Shown here: in pieces, positions 35,762-43,277 of the stretch
Layout of the letters: every line of letters starts with the position of its first letter
How positions within the stretch are numbered: position 1 is the stretch's first letter
Assembly (NCBI RefSeq): GCF_029168335.1
Contig: NZ_JARGYC010000033.1
Coordinates: 1-49,392, forward strand
DNA from: Psychromarinibacter sediminicola
Lineage (GTDB): Bacteria; Pseudomonadota; Alphaproteobacteria; Rhodobacterales; Rhodobacteraceae
Direction: 5' to 3'
DNA: 49,392 bases
The notes under the pieces: model-generated
Told to the model about the DNA's origin: nothing
Databases searched by the model: none
Seen by the model: the letters and a program-made list of their open reading frames with translations, nothing else
Translations under genes and position numbers: made by a program

Positions 35762-36670
35762 ATGTATGCAAGCTCCGACCCCCGCTCCAGGCTCGCCGCC
35801 GACGCCGACAACACCGCTGCCGGTCGCCCGGTCGCGCCGGCGCAGTACTACGACTTCGCCGACGAGACGGCGGCGGTCGACGAGGGCGACGCAAGGGTCT
35901 GGTACGCGCGGGCGCAGAACTTCGTGGCGCTCTATGCCAAGGCGCGGCCCGGCGCCGTCCTGGTGCGCGCGGATCAGCCCGACGAATACGTCCTGCTGCT
36001 GCCCGACCCCGGCTGCGGCGCGGTGGTCGAGTGGAACGGCGCGCGCCACGAGATCGAGGGCCTCTCCATCGTCTTCGTGCCCGCGGGCGACAGCACGGTC
36101 GCGCTGCCGCAGGGCGGCACCGCGATCCGTCTCTTCACCACCCGGGCGGCCGATCTCGTCGCCCGCTGCGCCGAGCTGTGCCCGGAGTTCGAAGCGGACG
36201 GCAACGTGCCCGCGCTGGCGCCCTGGCCGGAGCCGCCGGAGGGGCCGGCGGTGCGCGCCTATCCGCTGGACGTGGCGCCGGAAGAGGGGCGGTTCGGCCG
36301 GATCTTCCGCTGCACCACCTTCATGGTGAACTACCTCTACCCGCGGAGCGGGCCCCGCGACCGCAGCCAGCTGTCGCCGCACAAGCACGACAGGTTCCAG
36401 CAGGCCTCGCTGTGCCTGGAGGGCCGCTACGTCCACCACATCCGCTGGCCGTGGGACACCGACGCCGCCACCTGGCGCGACGATCACCACACGGTCTGCG
36501 GAGCGCCCTCGCTGGCGGTGATCCCCGCCCGGGCGCTGCACACCTCCGAGGCGGTGGGCGCGGGGACCAACATGCTCGTCGACATCTTCTGCCCGCCCCG
36601 GGCGGATTTCTCCAACCAGCCGGGATGGGTCCTGAACGCCGACGACTATCCCGCGCCCGACACCGAATGA
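35762..36670 (+). CDS. Bicupin protein of unknown function
   Basis: The 302-residue protein appears to hold two cupin barrels. The first (about 60-130: FVALYAKARPGAVLVR and FVPAGDSTVALP) lacks metal histidines. The second (about 185-275) has SPHKHDRFQQASLCLEG with His207 and His209, a glutamine in place of the usual glutamate, and a late His260 in ARALHTSE. It could bind a metal and act as an isomerase or dioxygenase, or bind ligand only. It lies 14 bases after the aldolase and overlaps the frame of the DUF6282-type gene region, so all three are co-transcribed. I do not recognise a characterised relative. Confidence 0.75.
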   Translation: MYASSDPRSRLAADADNTAAGRPVAPAQYYDFADETAAVDEGDARVWYARAQNFVALYAKARPGAVLVRADQPDEYVLLLPDPGCGAVVEWNGARHEIEGLSIVFVPAGDSTVALPQGGTAIRLFTTRAADLVARCAELCPEFEADGNVPALAPWPEPPEGPAVRAYPLDVAPEEGRFGRIFRCTTFMVNYLYPRSGPRDRSQLSPHKHDRFQQASLCLEGRYVHHIRWPWDTDAATWRDDHHTVCGAPSLAVIPARALHTSEAVGAGTNMLVDIFCPPRADFSNQPGWVLNADDYPAPDTE

Positions 36671-36687
36671 CACGAGAAGGACGCGCC

Positions 36688-37605
36688 ATGCCGACCTATC
36701 CCGACCCCCGCACGCCCGACCACGACCCGGCGGTGGAGGCGCTGCTGCAAGGGGCGGTGGACCTGCACTGCCATTCCGGCCCGGCAGTGATGCCGCGGAC
36801 CCTGGACCATCACGACCAGATGCTCGAAGCCGATGCCGCCGGCTTCCGGGCGGTCGTCTTCAAGGACCACTACTACCTCGGCAGCCCGGCCTGCCTGATG
36901 CTGGAAAAACTGGTGCCCGAGGCGAAGGTGCGGCTGTTCTCGGGGATCGTGCTGAACAACGCCCATGGCGGCATCAACCCGCATGCGGTGCATCACGCGG
37001 TGACCTTCGGGGCAAAGATCATCTGGATGCCGACGCTGTCGGCGAAAAACCACATCGACAAGCTGTCCAGCGAGGCGAGCGGCTTTCCCAAGGTCGAGGG
37101 GGCGCCGGACCCGATCCCGGTCACGGTGCTGGACGCGGACGGCCGGCTGACCGACGCGACGAAGGAGGTGCTCGACCTGATCGCGATGGGCGACATCATC
37201 CTGGCGGGCGGGCATCTGGGGGTCCACGAGCTGTTTCCGCTGTTCGAGGAGGCGAAGGCGCGGGGGGTGACGAAGATGATCGTGAACCACCCGACCTACC
37301 TGATCGGCTGTTCCGACGAGGATATCCGCGGGCTGGTGGCGATGGGGGTGAAGATGGAGCATTCCATCACCCAGTTCATCCAGGGCCGCGGCCAGAAGCT
37401 GGAGGCCGAGGACGCGCTGCATCTGGTGAAGGTGGCGGGGCCGGAGAACACGCTGTTCTGCTCCGATCTGGGGCTGAAGGGGGCGAACCGGCCGGTGGAC
37501 GGATACCGGATCCTGATCGGGGATCTGCTGAAGCTACAGGTGTCGCAGGCGGATATCCGGACGATGTTCGGGGACAATGCCGCGGCGCTCTTGAACCTGC
37601 AGTGA
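36688..37605 (+). CDS. DUF6282-type putative metal-dependent hydrolase
   Basis: The 305-residue protein carries an amidohydrolase-like metal signature: DLHCHSGP with His27 and His29, FKDHYYL with Lys59 and His61, then NNAHGGIN, AGGHLGVHE, VNHPTY and CSDLG. Together these give the HxH, Lys, His, His, Asp order of binuclear amidohydrolases. I match it to the family listed as DUF6282, which has no assigned reaction. The ATG at 36688 has AGAAGG upstream; an earlier ATG at 36667 overlaps the bicupin stop (ATGA) and is the alternative. A lactonase or amide hydrolase in this pathway is plausible. Confidence 0.78.
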   Translation: MPTYPDPRTPDHDPAVEALLQGAVDLHCHSGPAVMPRTLDHHDQMLEADAAGFRAVVFKDHYYLGSPACLMLEKLVPEAKVRLFSGIVLNNAHGGINPHAVHHAVTFGAKIIWMPTLSAKNHIDKLSSEASGFPKVEGAPDPIPVTVLDADGRLTDATKEVLDLIAMGDIILAGGHLGVHELFPLFEEAKARGVTKMIVNHPTYLIGCSDEDIRGLVAMGVKMEHSITQFIQGRGQKLEAEDALHLVKVAGPENTLFCSDLGLKGANRPVDGYRILIGDLLKLQVSQADIRTMFGDNAAALLNLQ

Positions 37606-37620
37606 GGCGCGTCCGCGGGG

Positions 37621-37638
37621 GTGTCCGAGGTTGGACAC
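37621..37638. terminator. Short hairpin after the DUF6282-type gene
   Basis: GTGTCC and GGACAC form a 6-bp stem with the loop GAGGTT, 16 bases after the stop codon. No T-run follows. Weak terminator or operator-like repeat. Confidence 0.3.
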
Positions 37639-37660
37639 GTATCCAAGGTTCTGAAATCAT

Positions 37661-37680
37661 GACAGATAGCGCTAACCGTC
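37661..37680. promoter_or_regulatory. LacI-type operator-like palindrome
   Basis: The core TAGCGCTA (37667-37674) is a perfect palindrome with outer GAC/GTC, matching the general NNTAGCGCTANN form of LacI/GalR-family operators. It lies 138 bases before the MATE gene and 56 after the DUF6282-type gene. No LacI-family gene is present in the window, so the regulator would be elsewhere. Confidence 0.35.
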
Positions 37681-37812
37681 CGCGGAGGCTCGCGCGCCGT
37701 CCGGGGGCCGCGGGGCCGGGCCGGACGTGGCCCGGCAGCGCGCCCGTGTCGGCGCTCGCATGCCGGTTTTCCTGACGTTGCCGGGTCTCGCGCCTTGGCG
37801 TAAAGGCGGTGG

Positions 37813-39180
37813 ATGCCGCTGTTCACGCCATATCGTCCCCATGCGAGAGCGCTCCTCCGCCTCGGCCTGCCGCTGATCGGGTCGAACCTGGCGCAGGTGC
37901 TGATCGGCGTGACCGATGCCGTCATGCTGGGCTGGTACGACGTGGCGGCGCTGGCGGCGGTCACGCTGGCGCATTCGATCTGGTTCGTGATCTTCATCGT
38001 CGGCTCCGGCTTCGGCTTTGCCGTCCTGCCGATGGTGGCCAGCGCCCTGGCCGCCGGCGACGAGACCCAGGTGCGCCGCGTCACCCGCATGGGGATGTGG
38101 ATCTCGGCGCTTTTCGCGCTGATCGTCATGCCGCCTTTGATCTGGTCGGAGCCGGTCCTGCGCGCCATGGGGCAGGGCGAGACCATGGCGGCGCTCGCGC
38201 GCGACTACCTGGCCATCGCCGCGCTGGGGATGCTGCCGGCGCTGCTGGTGATGGTGCTGAAAAACTACCTCGCCGCGCTGGAGCGGGCGCAGGCGGTGTT
38301 CTGGTTCACCGTGGTCACCGCGCTAGTGAACATCGCGGTCAACTGGCTGCTGATCTTCGGCAATCTCGGCTTTCCCGAGCTGGGCCTGCGCGGCGCGGCC
38401 ATCGCCTCGGTCTCGGTGCATGTCAGCGGGCTGGTGGCGTTCTGCGTCTACGCCGCCCGGGTGACGCCGGAACACGCGCTCTTCGCCCGGCTGTGGCGCC
38501 CGGACCGCGAGGCGTTCGGCCGGGTGTTCCGGCTGGGCTGGCCCATCGGGCTGACGAACCTCGCCGAGACCGGGCTGTTCGCGGCGACGGCGGTGATGAT
38601 GGGCTGGCTGGGCGCGGTGCCGCTGGCGGCGCATGGCGTGGCGCTGCAGCTGTCGTCGCTGACCTTCGTCGTGCATCTGGGGCTGAGCCAGGCGGCGACA
38701 GTGCGCGCGGGCGCGGCGGCCGGCCGGCGCGACCTGCCGGACCTGCGGACCGGGGCGCGCGCGGCGATCGGCCTGTCGGCGGGCTTCGCGGCCGTGACCG
38801 TCGTGGTCTATCTGGGGCTGCCGGAGCTGCTGGTGGGGTTGTTCGTGGACCCCGACGACCCGGCGCGGCCGCAGATCGTGGCGGTCGGCGCGGCGCTGAT
38901 GCGGGTGGCGGCGCTGTTCCAGCTGGTGGACGGGTTGCAGGTGGTGACGCTGGGCCTGCTGCGCGGCCTGCAGGACACGCGGGCGCCGATGGTCTATGCG
39001 GGGCTGGCCTATTGGGCCGTCGGCTTCCCGGCGGGCTACGTTCTGGGGATCACGCTGGGCTTCGGCGGGGTCGGCGTGTGGATGGGGCTTGTCGTCGGGC
39101 TCGGCCTGGCGGCGGCGTCGCTGCTCTGGCGCTTCTGGGGCGAGGTCCGGCGGCGCGAGGCGGCCTTCGCGGAGCCATAG
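37813..39180 (+). CDS. MATE-family multidrug/metabolite exporter (NorM-like)
   Basis: The 455-residue inner-membrane protein has about 12 spans in two matching halves, as expected for MATE transporters. NorM-type blocks: IGSNLAQVLIGVTDAVMLGWYD in span 1 with a conserved Asp, and GLTNLAETGLFAATAVMMGWLG at the start of the second half. It exports cationic drugs or metabolites in exchange for Na+ or H+. It is alone on its strand and convergent with the glycosyltransferase-like gene 33 bases on. Confidence 0.93.
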   Translation: MPLFTPYRPHARALLRLGLPLIGSNLAQVLIGVTDAVMLGWYDVAALAAVTLAHSIWFVIFIVGSGFGFAVLPMVASALAAGDETQVRRVTRMGMWISALFALIVMPPLIWSEPVLRAMGQGETMAALARDYLAIAALGMLPALLVMVLKNYLAALERAQAVFWFTVVTALVNIAVNWLLIFGNLGFPELGLRGAAIASVSVHVSGLVAFCVYAARVTPEHALFARLWRPDREAFGRVFRLGWPIGLTNLAETGLFAATAVMMGWLGAVPLAAHGVALQLSSLTFVVHLGLSQAATVRAGAAAGRRDLPDLRTGARAAIGLSAGFAAVTVVVYLGLPELLVGLFVDPDDPARPQIVAVGAALMRVAALFQLVDGLQVVTLGLLRGLQDTRAPMVYAGLAYWAVGFPAGYVLGITLGFGGVGVWMGLVVGLGLAAASLLWRFWGEVRRREAAFAEP

Positions 39181-39212
39181 CGGGATCGCTGGGGGGGCGC
39201 CCGGCCGCCGGC

Positions 39213-40217
39213 TCAGCGCATCCAGAGCTTTTCCTTCTTGATCCGGTTGCGGATCGCCTGTTCGCGCCTCGGCAGGTGGTCGCGGTCGAACAGGGCGCGG
39301 ACGCGGTGGCCCTTGCCCTGGAACACCATCCGCTTGATCGGCTCGTGCCCCTTCAGCACCTTCTTGATGCGGTTGGGGGCGGTGACCGTCTCCAGCACCT
39401 CGACGACGCGGTCGGATTCGCGCGCGTAGAGCATCGGGAACAGGCGGTAGTGGCAGGTGACGGAGCCGTCGAGCAGCCCGTCGGGAATCGTCTGCCGGCC
39501 GCCGCCGAGCGCATGGATCACCAGCGGCAGCACCACCTGGTCGAGCCAGGGGTCCAGCGGCTGCAGCACCAGTTCCGGCGGCGGGTCGTCGCGAACGGCG
39601 AGCGCATAGTCGAGGAAGCGCCGGCCGAAGACATGCGGGCATCTGTAGAAGAAGAAGCCCGCGTTGAAGTAGAGAAACCGCTTCCAGTATTCCGGCGGCT
39701 GGGACTCGTCGATGGTGGGCGCGATGTCGAGCCCGAACTTGTCGTAGAGCGCGCCCCAGGTCTCGGCATAGCCGGGCCCGTAAAGCTCGATGACGGGCCA
39801 GGTGCCTTCGCGGCGGAGCGAGGCGCAGGGGCGGTCGAAATCGAACGGCACCTGCGACAGCGGGCCGGTGACCAGCGTGTCGGTGTCGAAGAAGACGAAG
39901 GGCTCGCCTTCGGGCAGGGCGAACAGCGCCTCGATCTTGTTGCCATAGGGGTATGTCTGGCCGAAATGGCGCGACTCGAAGGGCAGGATCTCGGCGCCCA
40001 TCTCCGCCAGCAGCCCGTAGATGCCCGCGTCGCCGATGCGCGGGTCGTTGGGCCAGAGGGGGCCGGGCTGCGGCTCGGCCACGAACAGGCGGCCGGGGAA
40101 GTCGGGGTCGGCGTGGCGCAGGCTGGCGGCGAACAGCACCGCCTCGTAGGCGAGCCGGCCGCGCTGGCCGACGATCATGACGTTGAAGGGTTGGCGCGCC
40201 GCGCCTTTTTTCGCCAT
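39213..40217 (-). CDS. Glycosyltransferase-like protein with DxD motif
   Basis: The 334-residue cytoplasmic protein resembles GT-A fold transferases (GT8-like): an N-terminal FNVMIVGQRGRLAYEAVLFAASLR strand-helix unit, a nucleotide-sugar DxD motif in FVFFDTDTLVTG, and FLYFNAGFFFYRC, a block common in such enzymes. The C-terminus is lysine/arginine-rich (KKVLKGHEPIKRMVFQGKGHR), which could bind membrane or acidic glycan. Neighbours give no clue to its acceptor. Moderately sure of the fold, not of the substrate. Confidence 0.75.
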   Translation of the reverse strand: MAKKGAARQPFNVMIVGQRGRLAYEAVLFAASLRHADPDFPGRLFVAEPQPGPLWPNDPRIGDAGIYGLLAEMGAEILPFESRHFGQTYPYGNKIEALFALPEGEPFVFFDTDTLVTGPLSQVPFDFDRPCASLRREGTWPVIELYGPGYAETWGALYDKFGLDIAPTIDESQPPEYWKRFLYFNAGFFFYRCPHVFGRRFLDYALAVRDDPPPELVLQPLDPWLDQVVLPLVIHALGGGRQTIPDGLLDGSVTCHYRLFPMLYARESDRVVEVLETVTAPNRIKKVLKGHEPIKRMVFQGKGHRVRALFDRDHLPRREQAIRNRIKKEKLWMR

Positions 40218-40307
40218 AGTGCCTCTGCCCGTGCCTTTTGCGCGGGACTATAGGCGGGTTCGTCCGGTGTCGGAAGGGTATCGGAAGACGGGCCGGAGGA
40301 TTTTGTG

Positions 40308-40709
40308 ATGGGACGATTGGGACTGGGACTATGTGCGGCGGTGTTTCTGGCCGCCCCGGCGGCGGCGCAGTTCGACAGCGCCGAGCAGGTGAAGCCGATC
40401 CTGAAGACGATCAAGCCGCAGTGGATTTCGCTGCGGGAGTTCAACGGCCAGGATCTTTTGTATTTTACCATGCTGGAGGTCTACCGCTGCGGGATCGAGC
40501 AGATCCGCTTTGTCATCAACGACGGCAAGCCGCAGGTCTGGGAGACCGAGCCCTGCGAGGGCGACGAGACGTTTTCCGAGATCGGCGAGGACCGGCTGCC
40601 CTATGCGACCTTGCCGTTGCAGTCGGTCGACAAGGTGCGGATCGAGCTGACCTATGACGATGGCACGGTGGAATGGGGCGAATACGCCCGCGGCGACGTG
40701 CTGCAATAG
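40308..40709 (+). CDS. Small secreted protein of unknown function
   Basis: The 133-residue protein begins with a clear signal peptide (MGRLGLGLCAAVFLAAPAAAQ), leaving about 112 residues rich in acidic residues. Two cysteines (YRCGIEQ and EPCEGDE) could form a disulfide. GGAGGA lies seven bases before the ATG at 40308; a GTG/ATG one codon earlier is equally near. No family recognised. Its end is followed by three tandem palindromes. Confidence 0.7.
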   Translation: MGRLGLGLCAAVFLAAPAAAQFDSAEQVKPILKTIKPQWISLREFNGQDLLYFTMLEVYRCGIEQIRFVINDGKPQVWETEPCEGDETFSEIGEDRLPYATLPLQSVDKVRIELTYDDGTVEWGEYARGDVLQ

Positions 40710-40712
40710 GGG

Positions 40713-40792
40713 GGCGATTTCTTCCAGAAGAAATCGCCTGGGCAAAATCTTCTAGAAGATTTTGCCAGTGCAGGATTTTCTAGAAAATCCTG
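40713..40792. repeat. Three tandem perfect palindromes between convergent genes
   Basis: Three separate symmetric units follow one another: 40713-40738 (12-bp arms, two-base centre), 40741-40766 (26 bases, fully palindromic) and 40771-40792 (22 bases, fully palindromic). All share a TTCnnGAA/TTCTAGAA-like centre and a GATTTT or GATTTC flank, so they look like copies of one element. They are markedly AT-richer than their surroundings and lie between the stops of two convergent genes, so they could terminate both transcripts. Confidence 0.8.
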
Positions 40793-40797
40793 TTGCG

Positions 40798-41637
40798 TCA
40801 GTCGCGCCTGTACCGGACATAGGCGAAGCGTTTCCCGTCCGGCGCCCAGCAGGGCACGTTTATCGTGCCCTGGCCGCCATGGATCGCCGCCAGCGTGCGC
40901 GGTGCGCCGCCGCCGGCGGGCATCAGGCGCAACGCCACCTCCTCGCCGCGCGGGTGGCCCGTCACGTGGGCGCCGTAGGCGAGGTAAAGCACGTGGCGGC
41001 CGTCGGGGGCGGGGTGCGGGAACCAGTTCACGAAGCCGTCTTCGGTCATCCGCTCCAGCCCCGTGCCGTCCGGGCGCATCCGCCACAGCTCGGGCAGCCC
41101 GCCATGGTGGTCGGAGTTGAACCAGATCCATTGCCCGTCCGGCGTGTAGTCCGGCCCGTCGCGGTGGCCGGGGCCGTCGGTCAGCCGCCGCTCGTCGCCG
41201 CCGTCGGCCGGGATGGTGAAGATGTGGAACACGTCGTCGCGGCGGGCGGTGTAGGTCAGCGTGGCGCCGTCGGGGGACCAGCCGTGCCAGTAGGACGGGG
41301 TGGTCTCGGTCACGCGGACCGGCGTGCCGCCGCCGACGGGCAGGGTGTAGATGCAGCTTTCGCCGGTCTCGGTCGTGTCGCTGATCGCCAGCCGGGTGCC
41401 GTCCGGCGACAGGCCGTGGTCGTTGTTGCACTGGAGGCAGCGGCCGGTGTCGATGGCGCTCAGCCGGTCGTCGCCGAGCTCCAGCCGCCAGATCCGGCCG
41501 TCGCCGTTCAGGATCAGGAACCGGCCGCAGGGGGACCAGTTGGGCGCCTCGATCAGCGCGTCGGTGGCGTAGGCGACCCGTTCGGCGCCGATCTCGATGT
41601 CGTGCAGGACGACGGTGCTCCGCGCCGCATGCGTCAC
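40798..41637 (-). CDS. TolB-like beta-propeller protein
   Basis: The 279-residue protein has five or six WD40-like PD40 repeats: APNWSPCGRFLI, DHGLSPDGTRLAIS, WHGWSPDGATLTYTA, GPDYTPDGQWIWFNS and NVPCWAPDGKRFAY. No signal peptide is evident, so it is probably cytoplasmic, unlike TolB. Its start overlaps the stop of the malonyl-CoA synthetase gene by four bases, so the two are co-translated. Function unknown; a scaffold or oligopeptidase-like role is possible. Confidence 0.82.
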   Translation of the reverse strand: MTHAARSTVVLHDIEIGAERVAYATDALIEAPNWSPCGRFLILNGDGRIWRLELGDDRLSAIDTGRCLQCNNDHGLSPDGTRLAISDTTETGESCIYTLPVGGGTPVRVTETTPSYWHGWSPDGATLTYTARRDDVFHIFTIPADGGDERRLTDGPGHRDGPDYTPDGQWIWFNSDHHGGLPELWRMRPDGTGLERMTEDGFVNWFPHPAPDGRHVLYLAYGAHVTGHPRGEEVALRLMPAGGGAPRTLAAIHGGQGTINVPCWAPDGKRFAYVRYRRD

Positions 41638-43145
41638 CGGAACACGTCCGCGAAGTCCGCGCGCAGGGCGGCCTTCTGGACCTTGCCCATGGTGTTGCGC
41701 GGCAGGTCGTCGACCACCGCGTAATGCTTCGGCTGCTTGAAGCGGGCGAGGCTGCCGCCCAGGGCGGCGGCGATGGCCTCGGTATCCGGGCGGGCGCCGG
41801 GCTCGGCCGCGAGCACGGCGACCACGCCTTCGCCGAAATCGGGATGCGGGGCGCCGATGACGGCGCTTTCCTTCACGCCGGGCTGGGCGTCGAGCACTAG
41901 TTCCACCTCCTTGGGATAGACGTTGAAGCCGCCGGAGATGATCAGGTCCTTGCCGCGCCCGACGATCTGCACGTAGCCATCGGCGTCGATCAGCCCGAGG
42001 TCGCCGGTGATGAAGAAGCCGTCCGCGCGCAGCTCCTCCTTCGTCTTCTCCGGCATCTGCCAGTAGCCCTGGAACACGTTGGGGCCGCGCACCTCGATCA
42101 TCCCGGTCTCGCCGCGGGGCAGGTCCTCACCCGTCTCCGGGTTCGTCACCTTCAGCTCCACGCCGGGGAGCGGAAAGCCCACCGTGCCCGCCCGGCGCTC
42201 GCCGTCATAGGGGTTCGAGGTGTTCATGTTGGTCTCGGTCATCCCGTAGCGTTCCAGGATGCGGTGGCCGGTCACGGCCTCGAACTGCTGGTGGGTGTCC
42301 GCGAGAAGGGGCGCGGAGCCAGAGACGAACAGCCGGAAATGCCGCACCAGCGCGCCGGTGAAGCGGGGATCGTCCAGGAGACGGGTGTAGAAGGTGGGCA
42401 CGCCCATCATCGTGGTGGCGCGGGGCAGCGCCTCGATCACCGCGTCGGTGTCGAATTTCGGAAGGAAGATCATCGAGCCGCCGGCCAGGAGCGTGATGTT
42501 GGTGGCCACGAACAGCCCGTGGGTGTGGAAGATCGGCAGCGCATGCAGCAGCACGTCATCGGCGGTGAAACGCCAGGTCTCCACCAGCGTCTCCGCGTTG
42601 GACAGCAGGTTGTCCTGCGTCAGCATCGCGCCCTTGGACCGGCCGGTGGTGCCCGAGGTGTAGAGGAAAGCGGCGAGATCGTCGGCGGCGCGGTCGACGG
42701 TGTCGAAGCTCTCGGGCTGGCCTTCGGCGGCGGCCGGGAAACTGCCGGTGCCGTCCGCGGCGAGCGTCATCAGCCGGGCGCCGTGCCCGGCGGCGACGGG
42801 GGCGAGCGCGGCCGCGTCGGCGGGGTCGCAGAGCAGGAGCTTCGCGCCGGAATTGCCGACGAAATAATCGACCTCGGCCGGCGGGTAGGCGGTGTTCAGC
42901 GGCAGGAAGATCACGCCCGCCTGCGCGCAGGCGGCATAGACGGCGAGGTTCTCGGGGCTCTTTGCGATCTGCACCGCCAGCCGGTCGCCCGGTTCCAGCC
43001 CCGCCGCCGTCAGCGCATGGGCATAGCGCGCGGCCATCCGGACGAAGGCGTCGTGGGTCAGCGTGGTTCCGCCGGGCCGGTGCAGAAACGGCGTGTCCCG
43101 GCCCGCGTGGCGGCCGAACAGCCGGTCGTAGAGCGGATTGGCCAT
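41634..43145 (-). CDS. matB: Malonyl-CoA synthetase
   Basis: The 503-residue ANL-superfamily ligase makes malonyl-CoA from malonate, ATP and CoA. The AMP motif YTSGTTGRSKGA is near residue 155, the A5-type YGMTETNMNTSNPYDGERR block follows and the catalytic lysine is in RNTMGKVQKAALR near the end. MTETNMNTSNPY and the length match MatB proteins of rhizobia and Rhodopseudomonas. No malonyl-CoA decarboxylase (MatA) is adjacent. The ATG at 43145 is chosen over the longer frame because homology to MatB begins there. Confidence 0.9.
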   Translation of the reverse strand: MANPLYDRLFGRHAGRDTPFLHRPGGTTLTHDAFVRMAARYAHALTAAGLEPGDRLAVQIAKSPENLAVYAACAQAGVIFLPLNTAYPPAEVDYFVGNSGAKLLLCDPADAAALAPVAAGHGARLMTLAADGTGSFPAAAEGQPESFDTVDRAADDLAAFLYTSGTTGRSKGAMLTQDNLLSNAETLVETWRFTADDVLLHALPIFHTHGLFVATNITLLAGGSMIFLPKFDTDAVIEALPRATTMMGVPTFYTRLLDDPRFTGALVRHFRLFVSGSAPLLADTHQQFEAVTGHRILERYGMTETNMNTSNPYDGERRAGTVGFPLPGVELKVTNPETGEDLPRGETGMIEVRGPNVFQGYWQMPEKTKEELRADGFFITGDLGLIDADGYVQIVGRGKDLIISGGFNVYPKEVELVLDAQPGVKESAVIGAPHPDFGEGVVAVLAAEPGARPDTEAIAAALGGSLARFKQPKHYAVVDDLPRNTMGKVQKAALRADFADVFR

Positions 43146-43277
43146 CTGTCGTCTCCTCCCTCGCGCGGTGCAGGCGGTCCGGGCGTCGGTATCGGGCAAA
43201 CCGCGGTGCGGGTAAAGCCCTTGGCTTTGCGGCGCGCGGGGCTAGGCTGAACGCCAGCGACCCCGAAAGGAGCCTCC

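Noticed and set aside
37809-40253. 814-codon rightward frame starting four bases before the MATE gene
   Set aside because: It is offset from the MATE frame, has low-complexity composition and runs through the convergent glycosyltransferase-like gene.
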